Assembly (NCBI GenBank): GCA_005888465.1
Contig: VAYJ01000038.1
Coordinates: 1 to 15,685, forward strand
Direction of reading: 5' to 3'
Source: Actinomycetota bacterium
GTDB taxonomy: Bacteria; Actinomycetota; UBA4738
DNA length: 15,685 bases
The position numbers and the translations under genes were made by a program. Position 1 is the first letter of the stretch; the number at the start of each line of letters is the position of its first letter. Below the pieces are notes generated by a model. That model did no database searches. It saw only the letters and a program-made list of their open reading frames with translations, and was not told the DNA's origin. Below, one piece after another: positions 1-6,918 of this stretch.

Positions 1-1
1 A

Positions 2-1023
2 CGCTTGGTCGATTGGGGTGTGGCGCGTGCGACGGGCGCGCGCGTCACGGGGTCGGGACCGCTGCTCCCCTCGATCGAACGGGCGCAGCTCTCCGAGGAC
101 TTCGCCGAGGTGGTGCCCGAAGCCGAGTCCATGGTGTCCTCGTTCACGGGCCTGCATGCCGAGACGGGACGAACCCGCCCGTGGGTGATGTCTCGGCGCC
201 AGTGGATCGACGCGAACCTCCGGGGATTCGAGCGGATCCTCGATCCGTTCGCCCGGACGGTCCTCGGCGACCGGCCCGACGGCCCGCTTGCCGGGGCGCG
301 ACGCGCGACGCTCGGGGTGCAGATCGGCGGGCTCCTCGGCTATCTCGGGCGCCGGGTGCTCGGCCAGTACGACGTCTTCCTGCCCCCTGACGACGAGGGG
401 CTCATCTACTTCGTGGGGCCGAACGTGGCAGCGCTCGAGCGACGGTTCGGCTTTCCGGAGCGCGAGTTCCGCCTGTGGCTCTCGCTCCACGAGGTGGCGC
501 ACCGCGTACAGTTCGGCGGGACGCCCTGGCTGCGTGGGTACCTGGCGACGATGCTCGAGGACTACCTGGGCGCCCTCGAGCTCGACCCGAAGCTGCTGAT
601 CGACACCATCCGCCGTTCCGTGGACGAGGCGCGCGCAAATCGTCCGGAGTTGCACGGGCTCGGGTGGATGTTCCTGTTCATGACGCCGGACCAGCGCGAG
701 CTGGTGCGGAGGATGCAGGCCGTCATGTCGCTTCTGGAGGGGCACAGCACATTCGTGATGAACCACGTGGCCGGCGACCGCGTGCCCGAGGCGCCGGCGT
801 TCCACCGGACGCTCACGGAGCGTCGCACCCGTCGCGGCATGGAGAAGATGTTCCAGAAGGCGATCGGGTTCGACGCGAAGACGGCTCAGTACGGGATGGG
901 CGAGCGCTTCGTCAACGAGGTCGTCGACCGCGTCGGCATGGAGGGGTTCAATCGGGTGTGGGAGCGAGCGGACCATCTCCCGTCCCTGCGGAGGCCTGGG
1001 TGGCTCGCGTGGCCGCGGCCTGA
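2..1023 (+). CDS. DUF2342-family zinc metalloprotease (5' partial, C-terminal frameshift)
   Basis: This is a zincin-type metalloprotease of the actinobacterial DUF2342 family (also described as coenzyme F420-associated), which commonly lies just upstream of tilS. The HEVAH motif at about 488-502 supplies two zinc-ligand histidines and the catalytic Glu, and is followed by the family-typical VQFGGTPWLRGYL. The N-terminal VDWGVARATG also fits the family. The frame is open to the window edge, so the gene probably begins upstream; TTG at 5 is the first possible start inside. The original frame stays open to 1219, deep inside tilS, which is implausible. After ...FNRVWERADHLPSL (about 988) the family-like ending AEAWVARVAAA followed by TGA (1021-1023) lies in the frame one base back, as if one base were missing near 986-988. 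The catalytic core is intact. Substrate and any F420 role are unknown. Confidence 0.83.
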
Positions 1024-1025
1024 GC

Positions 1026-2096
1026 GTGGCCGGCCGGGCCCTGGCGCATCCGCCCGAGGTCGCGCGGGTACTTCGACGGGTCACCGCCACCGCGCGGCGA
1101 GCCGGCATGTTCCCTCCCGGATCCTCGGTGCTCGTCGCCGTGTCCGGCGGCCCCGACTCGATCTGCCTGCTCCACTCGCTCGCCCGGCTTCGTCGCCTCT
1201 TCTCGCTGGAGCTCTCTAGCTTCCACTTCGATCACCGGCTGAGGCCGGGGTCCGACCGCGACGCGGCATACGCCCGCCGCCAGGCCGAACGGCTCGGCGT
1301 GCCATTCCATCTGCGCGCGGCCGCCTCCGGGCCGCGGCGGGGCGAGTCCGTCGAGGCGTGGGCACGCGAAGCCCGCTACGGGGCGATGGAGGCCGTGCGG
1401 CGAGAGGTGGGCGCCACGATGGCTGCGGTCGGGCACACCGCCGACGACCAGGCCGAGACGGTGCTGCTCTGGCTCTGCCGCGGCGGCGGGATCGACGCGC
1501 TCTCGGGCATGCGCCCGGTGAGCGGGACGATCGTTCGCCCCTTGCTGGACGTGAGCCGCGATCAGACGCAGGCATTCTGCCGGGCGCTCGGCCGACGGCC
1601 TCGGCGCGACCCGGCCAACGATGACGCGCGGTTCCTGCGGGCCGCGCTCCGCGGGCGGGTGATCCCCGAGCTGGAGCGCCGGCTCGGCCGGAACGTGCGC
1701 GAGGCGATCGTCCGAGCCGCCGAACTGCTCCGTGAGGACGCGGACCTCCTGGCGGCGATGGCGGAGCAGGCCACGGACGGCTTGGTCCGAACGCCGGCCC
1801 CCGGCGAGGTTCGGATCCTGGCGCGTGGCCTCAACGAGCTGCCGGGCCCACTCGCCTCCCGGATCGTACGGCGGGCGCTCTGGGGCATCGGGGCGCAACC
1901 CGACTCGGCTGCGATCGGGACCGTCGTCGATCTTGCCGCTGGTCGCAGGGGCCGGTCCGTCGCGCTCGCCGATGGTTTGCGAGCGGCGCGCACGAGCGAG
2001 TATGTTCGCGTCTTTCGCCCTTCCCCCGGCGCTCGCGCTCGCGGCGACCGACCGACCGACGGGGAGGCGCTCCATGGAGACCAAGCTCGGCGATGA
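1026..2096 (+). CDS. tilS: tRNA(Ile)-lysidine synthase TilS
   Basis: TilS is an N-type PP-loop ATPase that converts the wobble cytidine of the CAU-anticodon tRNA(Ile) to lysidine, using ATP and lysine in the cytosol. The PP-loop SGGPDS is at residues 40-45. It is followed by FDHRLRPGSDRDA (about 68-80) and GHTADDQAETVLL (136-148), and then RDPANDDARFLR (about 194-205), all family signatures. The 356-aa length suits an actinobacterial TilS. The proposed GTG start at 1026 lies two bases after the TGA of the metalloprotease gene (read in its corrected frame), which suggests translational coupling; no strong ribosome binding site is seen. The 3' end overlaps hpt by 23 bp. The usual RNRLR after the ND motif is RAALR here, a minor variation. 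Confidence 0.94.
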   Translation: MAGRALAHPPEVARVLRRVTATARRAGMFPPGSSVLVAVSGGPDSICLLHSLARLRRLFSLELSSFHFDHRLRPGSDRDAAYARRQAERLGVPFHLRAAASGPRRGESVEAWAREARYGAMEAVRREVGATMAAVGHTADDQAETVLLWLCRGGGIDALSGMRPVSGTIVRPLLDVSRDQTQAFCRALGRRPRRDPANDDARFLRAALRGRVIPELERRLGRNVREAIVRAAELLREDADLLAAMAEQATDGLVRTPAPGEVRILARGLNELPGPLASRIVRRALWGIGAQPDSAAIGTVVDLAAGRRGRSVALADGLRAARTSEYVRVFRPSPGARARGDRPTDGEALHGDQARR

Positions 2097-2661
2097 CAAA
2101 TCGATGAAGGTCTTCGAACACGACATCGAAGAGGTGTTGCTCACCCACGAGCAGATCCAGTCGAAGGCGGCCGAGCTCGGCGCGCAGATCTCGGCGGACT
2201 ACGCGGGATCGGACCTGCTGCTGGTCGGTGTGCTGAAGGGCGCGTTCGTGTTCATGGCCGACCTCTCGCGGCACGTCACGCTGCCGATGGAGTTCGACTT
2301 CATGGCGGTGTCCTCCTACGGCGCGGCGACCCAGACCTCCGGGGTGGTCCGTATCCTGAAGGACCTCGATCACGAGATCCAGGGGCGCAACGTCCTGCTC
2401 GTCGAGGACATCGTCGACTCCGGTCTCACGCTCTCCTACCTGCTCAAGAACCTGCGGACCCGCAAGCCCGCGAGCCTGGAGGTGTGCGCGCTCCTGCAGA
2501 AGACCGGAGTGCAGCAGGTGCCGATCGAGATCCGCTACAAGGCGTTCGAGATCCCGCCGGTATTCGTCGTCGGGTACGGGCTCGACTACGGCGAGCGGTT
2601 CCGCAACCTGCCGTTCGTGGGGACGCTTCGCCCCGACGTCTACCGGGACGCTGTTTCCTGA
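2074..2661 (+). CDS. hpt: Hypoxanthine (guanine) phosphoribosyltransferase
   Basis: This type I phosphoribosyltransferase makes IMP or GMP from hypoxanthine or guanine and PRPP (purine salvage, cytosolic). The PRPP-binding motif EDIVDSGLT is at residues 111-119. The PPi-binding loop is in VGVLKGAFVF (51-60), the base-recognition lysine is probably K146 in RYKAFEIP, and VVGYGLDYGERFRNLPFVGTL is the typical C-terminal block. The 195-aa length is normal. ATG 2074 was chosen because GGGGAGG (2061-2067) sits about 6 nt upstream. ATG 2104 is an alternative with no such site. The open frame runs upstream through tilS but has no family similarity there. In most Actinomycetota the next gene is ftsH; it is absent here. 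Confidence 0.95.
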   Translation: METKLGDDKSMKVFEHDIEEVLLTHEQIQSKAAELGAQISADYAGSDLLLVGVLKGAFVFMADLSRHVTLPMEFDFMAVSSYGAATQTSGVVRILKDLDHEIQGRNVLLVEDIVDSGLTLSYLLKNLRTRKPASLEVCALLQKTGVQQVPIEIRYKAFEIPPVFVVGYGLDYGERFRNLPFVGTLRPDVYRDAVS

Positions 2662-2708
2662 GGCGAACCGGGAACCTCGATCCCTCCCTCGAGATCTAAA
2701 CGGGTGTG
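2662..2708 (+). other. hpt-lipoprotein intergenic spacer with weak hairpin
   Basis: This 47-bp spacer holds a 5-bp inverted repeat, CTCGA (2676-2680) and TCGAG (2689-2693), with an 8-nt loop. It has no T-tract and I see no convincing promoter. It could be a weak terminator or chance. Confidence 0.25.
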
Positions 2709-3101
2709 ATGAGGCGCTCCACCCTCGCGATCCTGGTGCTCGGCCTGCTCGCGGCCGCATGCGCCTCGAGCGTCAAGGAGGGACCCGCGGGGAGCGAGAA
2801 CGGCGTTGAGGGAACCGTCCTGTTCGGTCCTTTGTGTCCGGTCGAACACGCCGACAGCCCGTGCCCGCCCAAGCCGATCGCCGCCGAGATCACTGTTACG
2901 ACGCCAGCCGGACAGATCGTTTCATCAGGCGTCTCAGATTCCGCCGGCACGTACCGCATCGCCCTCTCACCCGGAACGTTCACGCTCACCGCGCGGGCTC
3001 CGGGCTCCGGAGCGTTCGGCGTCTCCAAGCCTGTTGACGTGATCGTTGTGCTCGGCCGGTACACGCACGTCGATCTCATGGTCGACTCGGGGATCCGGTA
3101 A
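2709..3101 (+). CDS. Small lipoprotein with carboxypeptidase-regulatory-like domain
   Basis: This is a predicted secreted lipoprotein of unknown function. The N-terminus MRRSTLAILVLGLLAAAC is a short signal peptide ending in a lipobox-like AAAC, so Cys18 (counting from ATG 2709) would be lipidated. The rest looks like one small beta-sandwich: GTV.FGPLCPVEHADSPCPPKP with two conserved-looking cysteines, a middle SDSAGTYRIALSPGTFTL typical of carboxypeptidase-regulatory/transthyretin-like domains, and a final VDSGIR. Many actinobacterial small lipoproteins share this CPV...PCP...DTGIR pattern. GTG at 2706, directly before the ATG, is an equally possible start. No clear ribosome binding site is seen. 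It occupies the place where ftsH usually lies. Binding partner and role are not evident. Confidence 0.78.
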   Translation: MRRSTLAILVLGLLAAACASSVKEGPAGSENGVEGTVLFGPLCPVEHADSPCPPKPIAAEITVTTPAGQIVSSGVSDSAGTYRIALSPGTFTLTARAPGSGAFGVSKPVDVIVVLGRYTHVDLMVDSGIR

Positions 3102-3110
3102 CGCCCTGCT

Positions 3111-3116
3111 ACGATC
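3111..3116 (+). promoter_or_regulatory. Putative -10 element (TACGAT) for the HAD gene
   Basis: TACGAT fits the TANNNT -10 pattern and ends 10 nt before ATG 3127, so initiation 7 nt or so downstream would give a leader of only 3-4 nt. No good -35 is seen. The absence of a ribosome binding site before the ATG supports a leaderless or near-leaderless message. Confidence 0.4.
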
Positions 3117-3126
3117 CCCGGCTCTG

Positions 3127-3755
3127 ATGGAGCGCTGGGCGAGCTTCGATTGCTACGGGACCCTGATCGACTGGGAGTCCGGGGTCGCCGAGACGCTCGC
3201 GCGGCTCTGGCCGAATGAGGATCGCGCGCGGCTCCTCGCCCGGTATCACGAGATCGAGCCAGTGGTTCAGGCTGGCTCGGGCATGCGATCGCAACTCAGG
3301 ACGGGCTCGAACTGTCCGTCGCGAACGAGGACGCCCTCGGGGAGGCCCTGCCGTCGTGGCGCGTGTTCCCCGAGGTCCCCTCGGCGCTCGCCGAGATCCA
3401 ATCGCGAGGATGGGGGTTCGCGATCCTCTCGAACACCGACCCCGACTTCCTGGCCACCTCGATCCTCCGCATCGGCGTCGAGCCCGACCTCACGATCACC
3501 GCCGCCGAGGCGGGCTCGTACAAGCCGGCGCCGGGTCACTGGAACGCGTTCCGCGAACGCTCGGGCGCCGACCCGGCCCGGCACGTTCACGTCGGCGCGA
3601 GCCTCTTCCACGACATCGAGCCTGCGGCGCGGCTGGGCATCCTCGCCGTGTGGATCAATCGGCTGGGCGAGCGGAGCGAGCTCCCGCGTGCGGCCGAGCT
3701 CACGGACCTCTCGGGCCTGCCTGAGGCGCTCGACCGAATCCTTCCGGCACGCTGA
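3127..3755 (+). pseudogene. HAD-superfamily hydrolase (haloacid dehalogenase type II-like), frameshifted
   Basis: The two halves of a HAD hydrolase lie in different frames. The first frame from ATG 3127 gives FDCYGTLIDW (motif I, nucleophile D8) and RYHEIEPVVQAGSGM, then loses family similarity. The third frame, from about 3285, gives AIATQDGLELSVANEDALGEALPSW, then FPEVPSALAEI, AILSNTDPD (motif II), AGSYKPAPGHW (motif III lysine) and VGASLFHDIEPAA (motif IV), ending at TGA 3753-3755. The junction lies at about 3276-3300. Relatives as I recall them carry a YREVL-type segment right there, so a small out-of-frame deletion is likelier than a single lost base. All four HAD motifs survive across the two frames, so the break is recent or is a sequence error. 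Substrate unknown; no frameshifting signal is evident. Confidence 0.8.
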
Positions 3756-3761
3756 CGCCAG

Positions 3762-3767
3762 TAGAGT
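3762..3767 (+). promoter_or_regulatory. Putative -10 element (TAGAGT) giving leaderless folE
   Basis: TAGAGT fits TANNNT and ends 6 nt before GTG 3774, so transcription would begin at or next to the G of the start codon. There is no properly spaced ribosome binding site (only a GGCGGGG touching the GTG) and no clear -35. This arrangement is common for leaderless actinobacterial genes and would be the promoter of the folate operon. Confidence 0.5.
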
Positions 3768-3773
3768 GGCGGG

Positions 3774-4355
3774 GTGAGCGACGGGTTCGACCGTACGAAG
3801 GTCGCCGAGGGCGTTCGCCTGATCCTGGAGGGAATCGGCGACGACCCGTCGCGCGAGGGCGTTGCCGGGACTCCGGAGCGCGTGGCGGACATGTACGCGG
3901 AGCTGTTCGCCGGCGTCGGTGCCGATCCGCGGGAGCTGCTGACCGTGATCGCCGGCGCCGGCCACGACGAGATGATCATGGTCCGGGACATCCCTCTGTA
4001 CTCGGTCTGCGAGCATCACCTGATCCCGTTCTCCGGCCACGCGCACGTCGCGTACGTCCCGAATCGGGACGGCCGGATCACCGGCCTGTCGAAGATTGCC
4101 CGCGTCGTCGACCTGCTCTCCAAGCGACCGCAGGTGCAGGAGCGCCTCACCACGGAGATCGCCGACGCGCTCGACGCGGCCCTCGACCCGCGCGGCGTGT
4201 TCGTCCTCATCGAGGCCGAGCACCTCTGCATGACGATGCGGGGGATCAAGAGGCCGGGCGCGACGACCGTCACGTCGGCGGTGCGCGGCGTCTTCCGGAG
4301 CGACGCGCGCACGCGCGCCGAGGCGCTCGAGCTGGTTCGACGCGGCCGGCCATGA
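3774..4355 (+). CDS. folE: GTP cyclohydrolase I
   Basis: FolE converts GTP to 7,8-dihydroneopterin triphosphate, the first step of folate synthesis, as a cytosolic zinc enzyme. The signature YSVCEHHLIPFSGHAHVAY (residues 76-94) carries zinc ligands C79 and H82. The third ligand is C152 in EAEHLCMTMRGI. Other typical blocks are AGTPERVADMYAELF (31-45) and TGLSKIARVVDLLSKRPQVQERLT. The 193-aa length is normal. GTG 3774 gives the expected N-terminus and sits right after a -10-like TAGAGT. The stop overlaps the folP ATG in ATGA (4352-4355). It heads a six-gene, closely coupled operon. Confidence 0.96.
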   Translation: MSDGFDRTKVAEGVRLILEGIGDDPSREGVAGTPERVADMYAELFAGVGADPRELLTVIAGAGHDEMIMVRDIPLYSVCEHHLIPFSGHAHVAYVPNRDGRITGLSKIARVVDLLSKRPQVQERLTTEIADALDAALDPRGVFVLIEAEHLCMTMRGIKRPGATTVTSAVRGVFRSDARTRAEALELVRRGRP

Positions 4356-5188
4356 CGCGCTGGCGGGCCGGGTCCGCGGTGCTGGACGTGGGCGCGCGAA
4401 CGTTCGTCATGGGAATCGTGAACGTGACGCCCGATTCCTTCTCCGACGGTGGTCTGCACTTCGACGCGGGGGCCGCGGTGGCGGGAGGGCTCGCCATGGC
4501 CGAGGCCGGCGCGGACATCCTGGACGTCGGCGGCGAGTCGACCCGGCCCGGAGCGGCCCAGGTCTCGGTGATGGAGGAGTGCGAGCGAGTCGTGCCGGTC
4601 ATCAAGGGCCTCGTCGCGGAGGTCGACCTGCCGGTGAGCGTCGACACGCGTAAGGCGGACGTGGCGCGGGCGGCGATGGACGCCGGCGCCTCGATCGTGA
4701 ACGACGTGACCGCGGGGCGCGACCCAGGCATGTTCGATGTGGTGCGCGGCGCAGACGCCGGCATGGTGCTCATGCACATGCGTGGGGACCCGGCCACGAT
4801 GCAGCAGCTGACCGGCTACGACGACGTGGTGCGCGAGGTGCGCGACGCCCTCGACGAACGCCTCCGGGCGGCGGTCGCCGCGGGCATCGACGAGCAGCGC
4901 CTGGCCGTGGATCCCGGGCTCGGGTTCGCGAAGACCGCCGAGCAGAGCCTGCTCCTCATGCGCGAGATTGCGCAATTCGCCGACCTCGGCCGGCCGGTCG
5001 TCGTGGGACCGTCGCGCAAGTCCTTCATCGGGGCCGTCCTGGGCGCCGAGGTCCACGACCGCCTCGAGGGCACCGCAGCCGCGGTGGCGTGGCTCGCGGC
5101 GAACGGCGCGAACGTCGTCCGCGTGCACGATGTATCGCAGATGGTGCGGGTCGTGCGCATGGTGGACGCCATCCGGAGCGCCGGGTGA
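4352..5188 (+). CDS. folP: Dihydropteroate synthase
   Basis: FolP is a TIM-barrel enzyme that condenses 6-hydroxymethyl-7,8-dihydropterin pyrophosphate with p-aminobenzoate to give dihydropteroate; it is the sulfonamide target. Visible signatures are MGIVNVTPDSFSDGG (20-34), DVGGESTRPGA (58-68), SVDTRKADVA (96-105), DPGLGFAKT (187-195), GPSRKSFIG (219-227) and RVHDV (257-261). The 278-aa length is normal. The ATG lies within an ATGA overlap with folE, and the stop overlaps the next gene's GTG in GTGA (5185-5188), so translation is likely coupled on both sides. Nothing is missing from the catalytic motifs. Confidence 0.97.
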   Translation: MTRWRAGSAVLDVGARTFVMGIVNVTPDSFSDGGLHFDAGAAVAGGLAMAEAGADILDVGGESTRPGAAQVSVMEECERVVPVIKGLVAEVDLPVSVDTRKADVARAAMDAGASIVNDVTAGRDPGMFDVVRGADAGMVLMHMRGDPATMQQLTGYDDVVREVRDALDERLRAAVAAGIDEQRLAVDPGLGFAKTAEQSLLLMREIAQFADLGRPVVVGPSRKSFIGAVLGAEVHDRLEGTAAAVAWLAANGANVVRVHDVSQMVRVVRMVDAIRSAG

Positions 5189-6081
5189 GCTGGTCGAACG
5201 AGGCCTCGGTTCGCGTGCCGGGCGGCCGCATCGCCTACACGGACGTAGGCGAGGGCAGGCCGGTCCTGCTCCTGCACGGCTTCCCGATGTCGTCGCTCCT
5301 CTGGCGCCGGGACGTGCCGCTCCTCGCCTCGCGGATGCGGGTCATCGTCGCCGACCTGCTCGGGTTCGGTGCGAGCGACGCGAAGGGGTCCGCCGATCTT
5401 TCGGCGCCAGCGCAAGCGAAGTGCCTTGGTGCGCTCCTGGCCGTCCTCGGGATCGACGAGGTCGCGGTGGTCGGCCACGGGGCCGGCGGCGCGGTGGCGC
5501 TTCGGATGGCCCTGGACGTGGAAGGCCCGCGCGTCGGCTGCCTGGTCGTGATGGATGCTCCGGCGTTCGAGGATCGCCCGCTGGGCGGTGTGGGCATGGC
5601 GCCTGAGCTCCTCGGTGGCGCGCCCGGCCCGGGCGACGTGGCGGCCGCGATGGGCCGAATCATCGATCGCGGCGTGTCGCGTGCCGGTCGCGTCGACGAA
5701 GAAACCCGCCGCGCGTACCTGGATCCTTGGGTCGCGGACCCGGCCCGGTTCCTGCGCGCGGGGCGCGCCGCCCTCGCGGCCGGCCTGTCGGAGGGGGGCG
5801 AGGACCTCGCGCGGCTCGACATCCCCGTGTTCCTCATCTGGGGCGAGGACGACCCCTTCGTCCCGATCGACACCGCCGAGCGTCTCCAGGAGCACCTGGC
5901 CGGCTCCACGCTCGCGCTGCTGCCAGGGTGCTCGCACTTCGTCACCGAGGAGGCGCCCGCGACGGTCGGGCCGCTCGTGCACGAATACCTCCGATCGCGC
6001 TACCTCGCCGAGGGCCATGCCCACGCCGGCGCGAGCGGGCCGATCCCCGTGTTCCTGGAGCGCCCGCGCGGCGAGGGCTGA
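5185..6081 (+). CDS. Alpha/beta-hydrolase-fold protein with Gly at the nucleophile position
   Basis: This 298-aa alpha/beta-hydrolase-fold protein starts at GTG 5185, with GGAG at 5175-5178 six bases upstream. The fold is clear from VLLLHGFPMSS (27-37, oxyanion loop), ADLLGFGASD (56-65), WGEDDPFVP (219-227, acid probably D223) and PGCSHFVTEEAP (His251). The nucleophile elbow, normally G-H-[S/D]-x-G-G, reads VGHGAGGAVAL (96-106), so residue 99 is Gly (codon GGG). The acid and histidine remain. It is thus probably not a standard hydrolase; it could be a binding or non-covalent catalytic protein, or use another residue. The gene is locked into the folate operon: its start overlaps the folP stop and the next ATG follows its stop by one base. 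No signal peptide. Function unknown. Confidence 0.85.
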   Translation: MSWSNEASVRVPGGRIAYTDVGEGRPVLLLHGFPMSSLLWRRDVPLLASRMRVIVADLLGFGASDAKGSADLSAPAQAKCLGALLAVLGIDEVAVVGHGAGGAVALRMALDVEGPRVGCLVVMDAPAFEDRPLGGVGMAPELLGGAPGPGDVAAAMGRIIDRGVSRAGRVDEETRRAYLDPWVADPARFLRAGRAALAAGLSEGGEDLARLDIPVFLIWGEDDPFVPIDTAERLQEHLAGSTLALLPGCSHFVTEEAPATVGPLVHEYLRSRYLAEGHAHAGASGPIPVFLERPRGEG

Positions 6082-6082
6082 G

Positions 6083-6556
6083 ATGGCCGCGCTCGACCTC
6101 TCCCTGTCGCCCTCGGAGCTCGACGGCTTCCTTCGGTCCCAGCGCACGATCCGCGTCGCGACCGTCGACGGGACCGGTGAGCCACAGGTCATCCCCCTGT
6201 GGTTCCTCTGGTTCGACGGCGAGCTGTTCCTGAACTCGACCCGTGGGAACGTCACGGTCGCCAACGCCCTGGCTCCTGGCGCGCGCGCCGCGGCCGTGAT
6301 CGACGACGGCGACACCTACGAGGTGCTGCGCGGCGTGCTGGTTCGCGGAACGGTCCGGGAAGCCGGCGAGGACCCCCGCCTCTCCGACGTGGACGCCGGG
6401 TGGTCGGATAAATACCTGGGCGGCAACCCGACTCCCTACTCGCGATGGCGGGATCGGGTGTGGCTCCGGCTCACGCCCGACCACGTGTCGTCGTGGGACT
6501 TCCGCAAGATCCCGGAGGCGAGGGCGCGCGCCCGCGCGGCGGAGGGGTCGCGGTGA
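6083..6556 (+). CDS. PPOX-family (pyridoxamine-5'-phosphate-oxidase-like) flavin-binding protein
   Basis: The 157-aa protein has the split-barrel fold of the PPOX superfamily, which binds FMN or, in many Actinomycetota, F420. The segments RTIRVATVDGTGEPQVIPLW (21-40) and FDGELFLNSTRGNVTVANA (44-62) are the typical first strands and cofactor-phosphate region. AAAVIDDGDTYEVLRGVLVRG (70-90) is the barrel core with the usual W-rich C-terminal part RWRDRVWLRLTPDHVSSWDF. Which cofactor is used cannot be decided by reading. ATG 6083 follows the previous stop by one base, with a GGCGAGGG stretch at about 6070-6077 as possible ribosome binding site. Its stop overlaps the folB GTG (6553-6556). It does not match any known folate enzyme; its presence in this operon is unexplained. 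Confidence 0.82.
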   Translation: MAALDLSLSPSELDGFLRSQRTIRVATVDGTGEPQVIPLWFLWFDGELFLNSTRGNVTVANALAPGARAAAVIDDGDTYEVLRGVLVRGTVREAGEDPRLSDVDAGWSDKYLGGNPTPYSRWRDRVWLRLTPDHVSSWDFRKIPEARARARAAEGSR

Positions 6557-6918
6557 GGAAGGATCGCGATCCCACGACGATGATCGGCATCGAGGGGATC
6601 CGCGCGTCCGGCCGCCACGGTGCGAACCCGGGCGAGCAGCTCCAGCCGCAGGAGTTCGTCGTGGACCTCGAGGTCTGGGTGCGGGGCGGGGAGGACCGGT
6701 TGGACGACACGATCGACTACCGAGACATCGTCGCGACGGCCCGGGAGGCGGTCGAGACGAAATCGTTCGTCCTGCTGGAGACGCTCGCGGAGGTCGTCGC
6801 CTCGTCGGTGATGGCGCTCGGGGACGTCGCCAGGGTGACCGCGGCGGTGCACAAGCCAGGCGCGGCGGCGTCGCTCGGCGTGGCGGACGTGCTGGCCGAG
6901 GCGACGGTGGATGAGTGA
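6553..6918 (+). CDS. folB: Dihydroneopterin aldolase
   Basis: FolB cleaves 7,8-dihydroneopterin to 6-hydroxymethyl-7,8-dihydropterin and glycolaldehyde. Typical features are IGIEGIRASGRHGANPGEQ (11-29), QPQEFVVDLEV (31-41), DDTIDYRDI (51-59), SFVLLETLAE (71-80, active-site Glu region) and the catalytic lysine K101 in VHKPGAA. The 121-aa length is normal. GTG 6553 was chosen for the GGAGGGG at 6541-6547 and the GTGA coupling with the upstream stop. ATG 6580 is possible but has no good site. It overlaps folK by 8 bp. Confidence 0.94.
   Translation: MRKDRDPTTMIGIEGIRASGRHGANPGEQLQPQEFVVDLEVWVRGGEDRLDDTIDYRDIVATAREAVETKSFVLLETLAEVVASSVMALGDVARVTAAVHKPGAAASLGVADVLAEATVDE

Noticed and set aside
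948..2144. 398-codon minus-strand open frame opposite tilS
   Set aside because: No recognisable domain; tilS on the + strand carries all PP-loop motifs.
3046..3126. HAD gene starting upstream at 3046
   Set aside because: The frame is open there but overlaps the lipoprotein gene; the family N-terminus MERWASFDCYGT begins at ATG 3127, just after a -10-like box.
4816..6315. 499-codon minus-strand open frame opposite folP, the hydrolase and the PPOX gene
   Set aside because: It spans several real genes, has Arg/Ala/His-rich content without motifs, and is a codon-bias shadow.
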